A DNA stretch of 64,000 nucleotides. Origin: Corynebacterium resistens DSM 45100 (GTDB lineage Bacteria > Actinomycetota > Actinomycetes > Mycobacteriales > Mycobacteriaceae). The notes beneath the pieces were generated by a model. It worked only from the letters and a program-made list of their open reading frames with translations, was not told the origin of the DNA and did not search any database. This document shows, piece by piece, positions 17,660-27,209 of this stretch (position 1 is its first letter; each line of letters opens with the position of its first letter). The stretch is from assembly GCF_000177535.2 (NCBI RefSeq), contig NC_015673.1:1364001-1428000 (forward strand), in the 5' to 3' direction. The translations under genes were made by a program, and so were the position numbers.

Positions 17660-19330
17660 TTAGCTGGCGTTTCCGGACTTGTGTGCCGGTTCGTCTTGGG
17701 TTCCGTTTCCGCCCGCTGGCGGATTCTTGGCGTCAGGATCTGCCGCCGGGGCGTTTTCTTCCGGAACTGGTGTTTCCCGGGTAACCCACCGGTCCATATT
17801 CCAGCTCACACCCCCATCAGCACCATTGTCCATAACGTTGTGGACATGTGCCTCCGATGCGACCGTCCGTGCCTCTGTCACAAGCGGGATTGAGTAGCTG
17901 TCATTGGCCAATTTCTTCTCTTCACGCTGGATCTCTGTGAGCCGCCCTGACACTCCCCTGGCAACCGCTGCATTGCGGCCAAATGTGGTGCGAGTATCCA
18001 AAAGCACGTCGTAATCAACACCTAGAACACCGTAGTCAGTAGCTTTGCGAGGCGAAGCTTCCACACTCACACCAACTGCTCCGCAACTAGCTTTGATCTT
18101 GTCGACAATCACCTTGTACCGCGAGGTTGTCTCCAAAAAACCGATGCGAATGTGTTGGCCAGCTAAAGGTGCAGCTTTCTCAGGCGCAAACGCTGTGTTT
18201 TCCTGAGAGGTTCTGGTGAGCTGAGCTGTCAGCGGGTGTGCTGGGCCGATAACTCGCAGGCCTGTAGCCTGCACTTTGGCTCCTGAATGCTTGGACACAG
18301 CTCCAGCGATAGCGCGCTGGTCAATGCAAAAGTTCAAGGCCTGTCGGCTTTCCCGCGTAGCCAGTGGCCCCATATCGGAGACTCGCAGCGTATCCACACG
18401 GGAAGACTGGACTTTAGTCACTCGCCACTCGGGCTGTGACAAACCCAATGCTTCTGGGTTGCCACCAGCATCAATATCGGCAACCCTTAGCTGATCCTGC
18501 TCCCTTAGCTTCTTCACATCCGCCCCTCGGGGCCACACGTGAATTGATGTTTCGGCCGGCTTAACCCCTGACCAATTCTCGTTGACACCCAACTCGAGAT
18601 GCCCGTCGTCGTGGCGAGAAACGACCTTGTATGGGCCCGAAGTTGGCACAGATGACGGATCAGTTTTGCTGAGCAAGAAACTCTCTTGCCATTGTTTACC
18701 CAATTCCGTGAGCGCTTGCTCATCACCAGAACGCAGCGCCTGCGCGCCGTCGGGTAGCTTCGCGCGCTCGGCCACGGTATGCATCGGCAAGACGGTTCCC
18801 GCACTGAACAGTTCGCGATAGCGCTCGCCGAAACTTGGTTTGAAAATCACCGCGAACCGCTTAGAACCTGGTTTGCAATCCACATTCTCTACCTGAGAGA
18901 ACAAGGGCATATCAGATCCAAAAAGGTCTGGGCGTTTCGAAGCCTCATAGGTCAGCAGGAAATCGTCGCACGCGACGGGCTTGCCATCGGAGTACGTGGC
19001 CTCTTCATTGATCTGATAATTGATCACGGCTGCAGAACGCTTACTCGGATTGGCGCTCACTAGGTCCGCATTGGGCAAAAGCTGCTGGTCAGGACCTTCG
19101 ATAAATGCACCAGGGAACAACCTGGCACTGATTTTGCTGGCATCTGTCGCCACCCCAACTGCGGTGCCCGCGTTGGTGGTCACCAACTCTTGAGGTAACG
19201 CATAGCCAAATTGTGGCTCGGCCTGTTTGTCCACACCCGGATTGTTTTCTTCCGCACACGAAGCGACGGATATCGCCAGTGCGGCAGCCGCCGCCGCGAA
19301 TGCGGCCTTTTTACCTACCGAGTGCTTCAC
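17660..19330 (-). CDS. ABC-type peptide-binding lipoprotein (SBP_bac_5 family)
   Basis: This 556-residue lipoprotein has a signal peptide (KKAAFAAAAAALAISVASC) whose lipobox is VASC, so the mature protein is lipid-anchored outside the membrane. Features such as YSDGKPVACDDFLLTYEA and SGPYKVVSRHDDGHLEL resemble oligopeptide/dipeptide-binding proteins. No permease or ATPase gene is adjacent, so it is either an orphan receptor or has another envelope role. GTG at 19328-19330 is chosen because GGGAAGGGG lies five bases upstream. The long upstream open frame overlaps secDF. It follows secDF by 13 bases and ends in an acidic Pro/Gly-rich tail. Confidence 0.88.
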   Translation of the reverse strand: MKHSVGKKAAFAAAAAALAISVASCAEENNPGVDKQAEPQFGYALPQELVTTNAGTAVGVATDASKISARLFPGAFIEGPDQQLLPNADLVSANPSKRSAAVINYQINEEATYSDGKPVACDDFLLTYEASKRPDLFGSDMPLFSQVENVDCKPGSKRFAVIFKPSFGERYRELFSAGTVLPMHTVAERAKLPDGAQALRSGDEQALTELGKQWQESFLLSKTDPSSVPTSGPYKVVSRHDDGHLELGVNENWSGVKPAETSIHVWPRGADVKKLREQDQLRVADIDAGGNPEALGLSQPEWRVTKVQSSRVDTLRVSDMGPLATRESRQALNFCIDQRAIAGAVSKHSGAKVQATGLRVIGPAHPLTAQLTRTSQENTAFAPEKAAPLAGQHIRIGFLETTSRYKVIVDKIKASCGAVGVSVEASPRKATDYGVLGVDYDVLLDTRTTFGRNAAVARGVSGRLTEIQREEKKLANDSYSIPLVTEARTVASEAHVHNVMDNGADGGVSWNMDRWVTRETPVPEENAPAADPDAKNPPAGGNGTQDEPAHKSGNAS

Positions 19331-19343
19331 AGATACCCCTTCC

Positions 19344-22300
19344 CTACATTCCTGGACGCCACGTTTGCCCAGCCGCCCCGTTACCGGGTTCCTGTGGGCG
19401 TCGAGTGAAGTCGGCAGAGTCAGAATCGATTGCCTTGGAATCCGCGTCATCATCGTGGCGATTCACTCGGTGGGCGGTAGCTGGGAACCGAACCTTGCGC
19501 TTGCCGTCCTTATCCGACGCCGCGCCGGAATCCTCGTCCGCTGAAGGCAGACCCTTAGAACCCGCAGCCTCGGTGCTGCTGGAGCGAGCTTCAGCCACCT
19601 TCCCGCTAGTCTCGTGGTCTGCTCCGTCGTCGCCGGCATCGCTCTGATTACGCGCAGCATCGTCCTTTGCATCCACTGCCCCGTTTTCACCGGACTCTTC
19701 GCCGTCACTCACCGCACCCTCTCGTGCTTTGAGAACCCGAGCGTTGTGGTCTCGGTATTTACGTTGGCGCGCCTTGATGCTAGCCAACAGCGGAGCAGCG
19801 AAGAAGATGGAGTTAAACGTACCCACGATCACGCCAATGAACTGCACGAGCGCGAGGTCCTTCAAGGTACCCACGCCCATCAGGCCGACTGCAACCACCA
19901 GCAGGGACACGATCGGCACCGCGGAGAAAATCGAGGTGTTGATCGAGCGCATGATCGTCTGATTCAAAGCCAAGTTCGCCTGCTCATCGAAAGTAGAGCG
20001 CGTGGAGCCAAATAACCCAGCCGTGTTCTCCCGAATCTTGTCAAACACCACAACTACGTCGTACAAGGAGAACGCGAGGATGGTCAGCAGGCCGATGACG
20101 GTTGCTGGTGAGACTTCGAACCCGATGAGGGCGTACAGACCAGCTACAACAGCTAGGTCCAGCAAGATCGTCACAATTGCCGCCAGCGCCATGTCACGCT
20201 CTAGGCGGACGGTGATGTAGGCAAAGACGATCAGCAAGAACACGCCTAGGGACAGAAGCATGCGCTGGGTGATGGACTTGCCCCAAGACTCGGACACAGT
20301 GGAGTCCGTGACTGCGCTTTCGCTGACTTCCCCTGCCGCATTCTTCGGTTGGAACTTTTCAAACAGCGCCGAGCGAACCTGGCGAATCTGGTCGTCGCTG
20401 AGGCGCTCAGAGGTAACCTCGATCACGCGGGAATCGCCACTACCCACGGTTTGGGCAGATTGTGGGCGTACCCCGATCGCCTCTTCGAAGGTCTCCTCTA
20501 CCTGTGACTGAGTCACGTTATCCGCAGGTGGCATAGCCATTCGCGTGCCACCTTGGAAATCAATACCCAACGTGAATCCACGGATGAGAATTGCGCCAAT
20601 CGCAACCGCCAACATCGCCACCATGAGTGTGTACCACTTACGGCGCTTGGGGATGATCTGGAATCCGCCCATACCGTTGTACATCTTGTCGAAGAAGCCC
20701 ATGGAAGACTTCTCAGTCGCCGCAGGCTTTTGGTCGGCATCCTTCGTTGCTGAAGTTTCGCCGCTGTCGCCGGTAACTGCACCCTTTTCGTTTCGACGCC
20801 TCTTGCCCCCGGATGCGCCCTGTGCATCGGACGCGCGGAAAGCTGAACCCAACCCATTGAGGCGTGGATTGGCAAAGGTTGGGCGTCGAGAAGCCAAGAT
20901 GACCAACGGCGCGGAAACCAAGAACGCAATAACCAAGTCAAAGACTGTGGTGAGACCAAGGGTGAAGGCGAATCCCTTGACCTCGCCGATGGCGAGGAAG
21001 TACAGCACCAACGCGCCGAAGAGGCTGACTGCATTACCGGTGACGATAGTGCGGCGAGCACGCTGCCATGCGCGCGGAACAGCGGAGCGGAACGTTGAAC
21101 CGTCGCGGATCTCATCCTTGATACGTTCGAAGTAGATCACGAACGAGTCAGCAGTCGTTCCCAGCCCGATGATCAAACCTGCGATGCCGGCGAGATCCAA
21201 ACTGTAGCCGATCCACCGTCCCAGTAGAACGATGAGTCCGTAAACCAACGCCAGGGAGCTGAGCAGTGAGACGAGGGCGATAATGCCCAGACCGCGGTAG
21301 TACACCAAGGCGTATAGCGCAATGAGCAGCAGACCCACTGCACCCGCGATCAAACCAGCCTTCAAGGAGGCTTCACCGAGTGTTGGTGAAATCGTGGTGG
21401 TGGTGCCACCGGGTTCCCCATTTTCGCCCACAAAGCTGATGGGCAGCGCACCGTAGCGCAGGTTGTTCGCTACATCTTGGGCTTCCTTCTCACTGAAGTC
21501 ACCCGTAATCTGCGAAACGTTGCCCGGAGGGGTGGGCTCCTGAATCACCGGAGCGGACAATACCTTGGAATCCAGTGTGATGGCGACTTGCTTCTGGAGC
21601 ATCTGCTGGCCGAACTTGTACCACGTTTCGCCACCGGGGGTTTCCTTACCGGTTTTAAACTTGAAGGAAATCGCCATCTGAGTGGTCTGGGGATTCAGGC
21701 CGCCGGTGATTGGGGCGTTGCCATCAATCATTGCACCGGTCAAGTATTTCGCATCCGGGCCGGGCTTAGATCCCTCAAGTACTGGTGCAGGTCCCAGAAC
21801 CTGCACTTGACCTTGGGTATCACAGGTGACGAAAGGCTTAGCTGGATCGTCCGCGCCAGCTAACTTGTCTGCACCCTCACATGTCAACAGCGCACGGGCT
21901 GCCTCTTGCTTGTTTGGCTTGTCCGATTGCCGATCCGCGAGAAGCACCTTGACCATCTTGTCGCGGTTCTTCTGCTGCTCCACGCTGGTCTTGCCCTCGG
22001 CCGGTGCCTTGGCAGTGATCTTGAGTTCCTTAGGTGCATTGGGCACCTTTTGCTGCTTGAGGAACTTCATGAGGTCATCGAGCTTCTTCTGAGCCGCATC
22101 GGGCGTCAACGCACCGACTTCCACCCAGCGATTAGCCATCGCCTCTACTTCTTTGAACACGCCCTTGTCTGGCTGCGCGGGCTGCTGCACCACGGGACGG
22201 AAAACTAGCTGCGAGGTCTTGCCCAGCGTGCGGGCCTCCTCGACGTTTTCACCAGGTACCGTAATGACGATATTGCTGCCATCCGCACGAACTTCCGCGC

Positions 22301-22568
22301 CGGAAACACCCATACCGTTAACACGATCGCTCAGGATTCGCCGGGCTTGATCCAGCTGTTCCGAACTGGGCTTAGCACCTTGCGGAACCAGTGTGATTCG
22401 TGTTCCGCCTTGCAGATCGATGCCAAGTTTCGGGCTCAGCGATTTATTGCCCGTGAGGAAAATCAATCCGAAAACGGTAACGAGAATAAGGCAGAACAGC
22501 GCTAGTGCGCGCTTCGGCCAGGCAAACGAGTTGCTTTTGGCAGCTCGGGTGGAGCGTTTCGTGGCCAC
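19344..22568 (-). CDS. secDF: SecD-SecF fusion protein of the Sec translocase
   Basis: One uninterrupted frame of 1074 codons holds SecD then SecF. The SecD part (about 1-560) has the signature GIDLQGGT after the first membrane helix, a large periplasmic-type domain and five further helices. A charged linker (about 565-622, with GGKRRRNEK) leads to the SecF part, which starts MGFFDKMYNGMGG at residue 623 and carries GIDFQGGT and six helices. A hydrophilic acidic C-terminal tail of about 140 residues follows. SecDF uses the proton gradient to aid late protein export. In the corynebacteria I recall, secD and secF are separate genes. Internal initiation at 20702 (preceded by GAGAAG) could still yield free SecF. 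Confidence 0.9.
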   Translation of the reverse strand: MATKRSTRAAKSNSFAWPKRALALFCLILVTVFGLIFLTGNKSLSPKLGIDLQGGTRITLVPQGAKPSSEQLDQARRILSDRVNGMGVSGAEVRADGSNIVITVPGENVEEARTLGKTSQLVFRPVVQQPAQPDKGVFKEVEAMANRWVEVGALTPDAAQKKLDDLMKFLKQQKVPNAPKELKITAKAPAEGKTSVEQQKNRDKMVKVLLADRQSDKPNKQEAARALLTCEGADKLAGADDPAKPFVTCDTQGQVQVLGPAPVLEGSKPGPDAKYLTGAMIDGNAPITGGLNPQTTQMAISFKFKTGKETPGGETWYKFGQQMLQKQVAITLDSKVLSAPVIQEPTPPGNVSQITGDFSEKEAQDVANNLRYGALPISFVGENGEPGGTTTTISPTLGEASLKAGLIAGAVGLLLIALYALVYYRGLGIIALVSLLSSLALVYGLIVLLGRWIGYSLDLAGIAGLIIGLGTTADSFVIYFERIKDEIRDGSTFRSAVPRAWQRARRTIVTGNAVSLFGALVLYFLAIGEVKGFAFTLGLTTVFDLVIAFLVSAPLVILASRRPTFANPRLNGLGSAFRASDAQGASGGKRRRNEKGAVTGDSGETSATKDADQKPAATEKSSMGFFDKMYNGMGGFQIIPKRRKWYTLMVAMLAVAIGAILIRGFTLGIDFQGGTRMAMPPADNVTQSQVEETFEEAIGVRPQSAQTVGSGDSRVIEVTSERLSDDQIRQVRSALFEKFQPKNAAGEVSESAVTDSTVSESWGKSITQRMLLSLGVFLLIVFAYITVRLERDMALAAIVTILLDLAVVAGLYALIGFEVSPATVIGLLTILAFSLYDVVVVFDKIRENTAGLFGSTRSTFDEQANLALNQTIMRSINTSIFSAVPIVSLLVVAVGLMGVGTLKDLALVQFIGVIVGTFNSIFFAAPLLASIKARQRKYRDHNARVLKAREGAVSDGEESGENGAVDAKDDAARNQSDAGDDGADHETSGKVAEARSSSTEAAGSKGLPSADEDSGAASDKDGKRKVRFPATAHRVNRHDDDADSKAIDSDSADFTRRPQEPGNGAAGQTWRPGM

Positions 22569-22735
22569 AGTAAAACTCCTGGGCGTCTATCGGGAACTAG
22601 TGACGTGTTTTAAAGATGGCCTGCCAACCGCGACGCACAGAGCATTGGCAATATGCGCTTCCCACTCATGGGAAATGGGCTTTGCGACCAATTCGTAACC
22701 TGATGATTCTAACCTGTCAGGTCCATTTACGTAAT

Positions 22736-22782
22736 CACCGCGTGGTGAGGGCGTTGCAATAATAATTCCCTACCACGCGGTG
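22736..22782 (-). promoter_or_regulatory. Long inverted repeat between yajC and secDF
   Basis: CACCGCGTGGT (22736-22746) pairs perfectly with ACCACGCGGTG (22772-22782), and the stem extends with AGGG/CCCT after a one-base bulge. No T-tract follows on the minus strand, so a classical terminator is unlikely. It may be an mRNA structure controlling expression between yajC and secDF, or a protein site. A -10-like TAGAAT on the minus strand further downstream (near 22708) could start secDF transcription. Confidence 0.5.
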
Positions 22783-22788
22783 TGTGAT

Positions 22789-23178
22789 CTACTGACGTTC
22801 TTCGGTCGTGCCGTCCGCATCCTGGGGTGCGCGTCCATCAAGATCAGCCTGTTCGCTTCCCAGACGAGGGTTACTAGGATTCGTCTGTTGCAGCGCGTCT
22901 CCTTGCACTGAACCATCTTCAACCGAATCCACGGCGCTCAGCACCGCGGTGCGGTCCCATGTGGTAACAACACTCGGAGCAATCTCAAGGTCAATGGACT
23001 TCTCCCCCACGTGATGGATGCGCCCCTGGATGCCCGAAGTCATCCGCACAACCATCCCCGGGCGCAATTGCGCTTGGAATGCACGGATTTCCTTGAGCTT
23101 CTGGTTTTGCTTACGCAGCTGGAACAGTGGCAATGCGATGAAAACCAGCAGGACAAGAATAAGAATAAGTGGATCCAT
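22789..23178 (-). CDS. yajC: Preprotein translocase subunit YajC
   Basis: This 129-residue membrane protein has one N-terminal hydrophobic helix (PLILILVLLVFIALPLF), the conserved basic segment RKQNQKLKEIRAFQ and the SH3-like YajC domain (LRPGMVVRMTSGIQGRIHHVG). A polar tail follows. It associates with SecDF in the Sec holotranslocon. The ATG at 23178 places the membrane helix at the N-terminus. It lies 61 bases downstream of ruvB and 220 bases upstream of secDF, the standard order ruvCAB-yajC-secD-secF. Confidence 0.93.
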   Translation of the reverse strand: MDPLILILVLLVFIALPLFQLRKQNQKLKEIRAFQAQLRPGMVVRMTSGIQGRIHHVGEKSIDLEIAPSVVTTWDRTAVLSAVDSVEDGSVQGDALQQTNPSNPRLGSEQADLDGRAPQDADGTTEERQ

Positions 23179-23239
23179 ACCAGTCAGTGTGCCATATCGC
23201 CTGTATAAAACCAGCAGCACCCTCCCCGGGGCGGGCGTT

Positions 23240-24328
23240 CTATAGGCCGATCGTTCCCTCTGGTGGCTCTAAGCCCACATGCCGCCATGCCGCAGCCGTC
23301 GCCACTCGTCCACGTGGAGTTCGGGCCAGCATGCCTGCCCGCACGAGGTAGGGCTCGCACACTTCCTCCACCGTTGAGGGCTCTTCGCCTACGGCGATGG
23401 CTAGGGTATTGACGCCCACGGGGCCCCCACCATGGCCACGAACGAGGGCATCGAGGACCGCGCGGTCGAGACGATCCAACCCAGATTCGTCGACATCAAA
23501 GACCAACAAAGCAGCCTTCGCGACTTCAAGCGTCACCCGACCATCCGCATTGACATCAGCGAAATCACGGACGCGCCTTAGCAAACGGTTAGCAATACGG
23601 GGCGTGCCACGGGAACGCGAGGCGATCTCCGAGGCGGCATCACTGTCGACATGCACACCAAGAATGCCCGCGGCACGCGTGACCACACGGGTGAGGTCCT
23701 CCACGTCGTAGAACTCCATCTGCGCAGTGAATCCGAAGCGATCTCGCAATGGCCCGGTGAGCATGCCGGCTCGGGTTGTGGCACCCACCAAGGTAAATGG
23801 CGCAACCTCGATCGGTATTGAGGTTGCCCCTGGTCCCTTGCCCACAATGACATCGATGCGAAAGTCTTCCATCGCCATGTAAAGCATCTCTTCAGCTGGT
23901 CGAGCAATCCTATGGATCTCATCGATGAAGAGGACATCGCCTTCCATCAAGTTCGATAGCATGGCGGCCAAATCCCCGGCTCTTTCCAATGCCGGTCCAC
24001 TCGTCATCCGCAACGAAGACCCGAGTTCCTGAGCGATGATCATGGCCATCGTGGTCTTACCCAGTCCGGGAGGACCGGCTAGAAGCACGTGGTCAGGCAC
24101 AACTCCGCGGGTGCGGGCACCTCCCAATACGAGATCCAGTTGGGTGCGCACCTTCGGCTGGCCAATGAACTCACTAAGAGATTTTGGACGCAGAGAGCTT
24201 TCCACATCCGAGTCACCCGGCACCTGTCCAGCGCTCAAGTCAGCGTTAATGCCACCTCCGGCGCCGGCACCACCGAATTCATTCGCTCCCGCGGGCAGCT
24301 CAAACTCGGTTTTCTCCACGTCACTCAT
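23240..24328 (-). CDS. ruvB: Holliday junction branch-migration ATPase RuvB
   Basis: AAA+ motor of the RuvABC resolvasome, 362 residues. It has Walker A GPPGLGKT, Walker [10 protein letters not shown], the sensor segment [10 protein letters not shown], an arginine-finger region (TGPLRDRFG) and a C-terminal winged helix ([24 protein letters not shown]). A Gly/Ala-rich extension precedes the conserved [13 protein letters not shown]. It is 22 bases downstream of ruvA and forms the end of the ruvC-ruvA-ruvB unit. Confidence 0.97.
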   Translation of the reverse strand: MSDVEKTEFELPAGANEFGGAGAGGGINADLSAGQVPGDSDVESSLRPKSLSEFIGQPKVRTQLDLVLGGARTRGVVPDHVLLAGPPGLGKTTMAMIIAQELGSSLRMTSGPALERAGDLAAMLSNLMEGDVLFIDEIHRIARPAEEMLYMAMEDFRIDVIVGKGPGATSIPIEVAPFTLVGATTRAGMLTGPLRDRFGFTAQMEFYDVEDLTRVVTRAAGILGVHVDSDAASEIASRSRGTPRIANRLLRRVRDFADVNADGRVTLEVAKAALLVFDVDESGLDRLDRAVLDALVRGHGGGPVGVNTLAIAVGEEPSTVEEVCEPYLVRAGMLARTPRGRVATAAAWRHVGLEPPEGTIGL

Positions 24329-24350
24329 GTTCGCCTACTTTACCTGTGGC

Positions 24351-24977
24351 CTACTTGCTGCCGCCGATCTGTGCGAGGGCTGCCCGCAGCAGACTCGAGG
24401 CATCGAGCAAACCAGCGTCTTCCGTGCGCGCAACGGCCTGCGACACGGTGGAGGCTGCCTTTGCCTCTGTAAAGCCCAGGCCCACCAGAGCTTCTTCCAC
24501 CTGCTCGCGTACGGAATCACTCAAGCCCTGCGGAGAGTCGGGGGACGGAGCGCCAGGCGTCGATACCTCAGAAGACAAAGCACCGAGCTTGCCCTTGAGA
24601 TCAACGACCATGCGTTCGGCGAGGCGTTTGCCCACACCAGGAGCTCGTTGCAGGGTCTTGGCATCCCCCTCAGCCACGGCTGCGGCAAGTTCCGCGGGTG
24701 TCAAAACGCTCATGATGGCCAGAGCCACACGTGCTCCCACGCCTGAGACCTTCTGCAGCGCCAAGAAGGTTTGTCGCTGATCAGAATCGGTGAATGCGTA
24801 CAGGGTTTGCGCGTCCTCACGCACCACCAAGGTGGTCAGCACAAAGGCTTCTGTACCGCGTTCCAAAGTTCCCACGATCGCGGGTGTGGTGTGGCAGTGG
24901 TACCCCACGCCACTGCATTCCACCACGACGTAGTCGAGGCCCTTATCGATCACAGTTCCGCGCAGCGAGGCAATCAT
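24351..24977 (-). CDS. ruvA: Holliday junction DNA-binding subunit RuvA
   Basis: RuvA binds four-way junctions and loads RuvB, 208 residues. It has an N-terminal OB fold ([20 protein letters not shown]), two helix-hairpin-helix motifs ([13 protein letters not shown] and [13 protein letters not shown]), a Pro/Ser linker and the C-terminal RuvB-contacting domain ([16 protein letters not shown]). The start overlaps the ruvC stop by four bases (ATGA), indicating translational coupling. The open frame upstream of 24977 is within ruvC and is not used. Confidence 0.96.
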   Translation of the reverse strand: MIASLRGTVIDKGLDYVVVECSGVGYHCHTTPAIVGTLERGTEAFVLTTLVVREDAQTLYAFTDSDQRQTFLALQKVSGVGARVALAIMSVLTPAELAAAVAEGDAKTLQRAPGVGKRLAERMVVDLKGKLGALSSEVSTPGAPSPDSPQGLSDSVREQVEEALVGLGFTEAKAASTVSQAVARTEDAGLLDASSLLRAALAQIGGSK

Positions 24978-25600
24978 GGGTGTCCTTTCACAATATGGTT
25001 CAACGGGGCGCGCCAGCAGTGGCACACGGCGAGGGCTAGAGCATCAGCGGCATCAGCCGGCTTAGGAGGTTCTCCAAGTCCCAGTATTCGGGTGACCATG
25101 TTGGTCATCTGGGGTTTATCGGCCCGCCCGTTTCCGGTAATTGCCTTTTTTACTTCGCTGGGTGTGTACATATGTACATCCAGTCCGCGCTTGGCCGCTG
25201 CCAGCATTAGCACCCCGGAAGCATGAGCAGTATTCATCACGGTGGAAACATTCGAGCGTTCAAACACCCGCTCCAGTGCGACGACATCAGGCTTGTACTC
25301 GTCCATCCATTCTTCCACCGCGTTCGATAGGCGCAGCAAGCGCGAGGTCAAGCTATCACTAGCTGGAGTACGCACCACTCCCACTGCTACGGGCAGGACT
25401 GCACGTCCTCTCCCCGCTTGCACTACCGAAAGACCGCATCGCGTGAGTCCCGGGTCAATGCCCATAACGCGCAGTCCGGCGAGATTGCGGGTTTTCTGCC
25501 CGACGCCACGTGCCGCACGCTGCCCACCAATATTCGCACGCTGACCAAGATTGGCTAGCGCTTCTGTGGCGGGACGGCTGGTATGGGTGGGATTACTCAT
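24974..25600 (-). CDS. ruvC: Crossover junction endodeoxyribonuclease RuvC
   Basis: Holliday junction resolvase, 208 residues. Catalytic acidic residues are in [21 protein letters not shown] and the C-terminal [13 protein letters not shown]. An extra basic N-terminus of about 45 residues precedes the conserved LRVMGIDPG, so initiation closer to the core (ATG at 25465) cannot be excluded. ATG at 25600 is chosen although no Shine-Dalgarno is visible, because TAAATT ten bases upstream may be a -10 box giving a leaderless or very short-leader mRNA. It is divergent from the DUF3817 gene. Confidence 0.9.
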   Translation of the reverse strand: MSNPTHTSRPATEALANLGQRANIGGQRAARGVGQKTRNLAGLRVMGIDPGLTRCGLSVVQAGRGRAVLPVAVGVVRTPASDSLTSRLLRLSNAVEEWMDEYKPDVVALERVFERSNVSTVMNTAHASGVLMLAAAKRGLDVHMYTPSEVKKAITGNGRADKPQMTNMVTRILGLGEPPKPADAADALALAVCHCWRAPLNHIVKGHP

Positions 25601-25610
25601 AGCGGGAACT

Positions 25611-25706
25611 AATTTAGCACAGGTGTTCCAAAATGTGACTGTTAAACTCGCCGCTTTTGGACCCCGGCCGGGGCATGGTGCTCTTATCCCAGTCGTGCTG
25701 TAGGTT
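25611..25706. promoter_or_regulatory. Divergent ruvC / DUF3817 promoter region
   Basis: TAAATT on the minus strand (25611-25616) ends ten bases before the ruvC ATG. TAGGTT on the plus strand (25701-25706) ends seven bases before the DUF3817 ATG. Both fit the TAnnnT -10 pattern and imply short or absent leaders. The -35 positions have no clear consensus. Confidence 0.4.
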
Positions 25707-25713
25707 TCTAACC

Positions 25714-26187
25714 ATGACACCCACGAAGCTCTATTCCACCCTTGCCGTTGCAGAAACCATCACATGGGCACTGCTGATCGGAGGCATGATCCTCAAATAC
25801 TCCGGTGTAACACCCGTGGGCGTGCGCATCGGTGGTGGCATCCACGGATTCGTTTTCCTGTCGTACTGTGTGGCCACCGTGCTGATTTGGATCAACAACC
25901 GCTGGAGCTTCGGGCGCGGTGTATTGGGGCTGCTGTCCTCAGTCGTTCCATTCGCCACTATTCCCTTCGAAAAGAACGCCGATAAAGCCGGAGTGTTGGA
26001 TGGTCCGTGGCGCTTCACTTCTGCTTCCTCCGCTCCCCACGAACGGCCGACGAACTTGCCGGAGCACGCCCTGGCCTTTACCGTACGCAAGCCCCTTTTG
26101 GCGCTGATCCTCCTAGTGATCGGTCTAGCCGTAGTCTTTACCGGTCTCCTCGCCCTGGGCTCACCATTGGAGTGGTTTAAGAACTAA
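25714..26187 (+). CDS. DUF3817-family integral membrane protein
   Basis: This 157-residue protein has three hydrophobic helices in the first two thirds ([48 protein letters not shown]) and a fourth near the C-terminus ([21 protein letters not shown]). The conserved GGGIHGFVF...FEKNADKAG pattern identifies DUF3817. Its function is unknown. It is the only plus-strand gene between yebC and ruvC, and its stop is 107 bases before the yebC stop, so the two are convergent. The ATG at 25714 starts the conserved family region. Confidence 0.8.
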   Translation: MTPTKLYSTLAVAETITWALLIGGMILKYSGVTPVGVRIGGGIHGFVFLSYCVATVLIWINNRWSFGRGVLGLLSSVVPFATIPFEKNADKAGVLDGPWRFTSASSAPHERPTNLPEHALAFTVRKPLLALILLVIGLAVVFTGLLALGSPLEWFKN

Positions 26188-26227
26188 ACGCAGTCCGCGC
26201 CGATGTGGCGTCGAGAAGAAGAAAAAA

Positions 26228-26272
26228 CACCCCACCAAAACCGCTTGAAAAGCGGCCAAGTTCGGTGGGGTG
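26228..26272 (-). terminator. Terminator between DUF3817 and yebC
   Basis: CACCCCACC (26228-26236) pairs with GGTGGGGTG (26264-26272) and encloses a second stem CCGCTT/AAGCGG (26241-26246, 26250-26255). On the minus strand the stem runs into GTGTTTTTTC, so it terminates yebC. The structure may also stop the plus-strand DUF3817 transcript. Confidence 0.85.
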
Positions 26273-26294
26273 ATTGCGTTGTCAGCGCGGTGGT

Positions 26295-27047
26295 TTAGCT
26301 ATTGAGCTCCGCGAGAACATCTTCTGGGATATCCATGTTGGTAAAAATGTTCTGAACATCGTCGCAGTCCTCAAGGACGTCAATCAGCTTGAGGTTCTTC
26401 TGCGCGGTGGCAGCATCGACAGGAACCTCAGTGGTGGCGCGGAAGTCTGGCTCAACAGAGTCATATTCAATGCCGGCTTCCTTGAGCGCGTCGCGCACTG
26501 CGGAGAGGTCACTGGGTTCGCTCACGACCTCGAACTTCTCCCCTAGGTCGTTGACCTCTTCTGCCCCCGCGTCCAGCACAGCCATCAAAACATCATCTTC
26601 AGTGTGATCAGCCTTATCGAGGATCACCACACCCTTGCGGTTGAACTGGTAAGAGACGGATCCGGCGTCCGCCATATTGCCACCGTTTTTACTCATGGCT
26701 GTGCGCACGTCCGTGGCGGCACGGTTGCGGTTGTCAGTCAAACACTCAATGAGCATCGCGACTCCGCCCGCACCATAGCCTTCGTACATGATGGTTTCCC
26801 AGTCAGCGCCACCGGCTTCTTCACCCGAGCCCCGCTTAACAGCACGATCAATATTGTCGTTGGGGACGGACGATTTCTTCGCCTTGGTGATCGCATCCTG
26901 CAGCGTTGGGTTCGCACTGGGATCGCCACCACCCGTTCGAGCCGCAACTTCGATGTTCTTGATCAGCTTGGCAAATTCTTTGCCACGCTTCGCATCGTTT
27001 GCTGCCTTCTTGTGCTTAGTGGTTGCCCATTTGGAGTGGCCTGCCAT
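26295..27047 (-). CDS. yebC: YebC/PmpR-family regulatory or translation factor
   Basis: This 250-residue protein of the widespread TACO1/YebC family begins with [23 protein letters not shown] and has the three-domain pattern including [20 protein letters not shown] and the acidic C-terminal domain. Family members have been described as transcription regulators and, more recently, as factors helping ribosomes through difficult sequences; which applies here is unknown. It lies 162 bases downstream of pdxT, an order shared with mycobacteria, and ends at a strong terminator. Confidence 0.92.
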   Translation of the reverse strand: MAGHSKWATTKHKKAANDAKRGKEFAKLIKNIEVAARTGGGDPSANPTLQDAITKAKKSSVPNDNIDRAVKRGSGEEAGGADWETIMYEGYGAGGVAMLIECLTDNRNRAATDVRTAMSKNGGNMADAGSVSYQFNRKGVVILDKADHTEDDVLMAVLDAGAEEVNDLGEKFEVVSEPSDLSAVRDALKEAGIEYDSVEPDFRATTEVPVDAATAQKNLKLIDVLEDCDDVQNIFTNMDIPEDVLAELNS

Positions 27048-27209
27048 CGTCCTCTTCCATCATCTAACTAACAAGTACTTGGACTAGCTTACGCTCAAGG
27101 GGGTGCTAACCCCAATGAACACGCTTTTCAAACCTGAGGTGAGTCGCCGGTTTCCCCAACCGCCACTTGTGGTACCAGCGCGGGAGTGGGATTAAGACAT
27201 GATGTGGGA

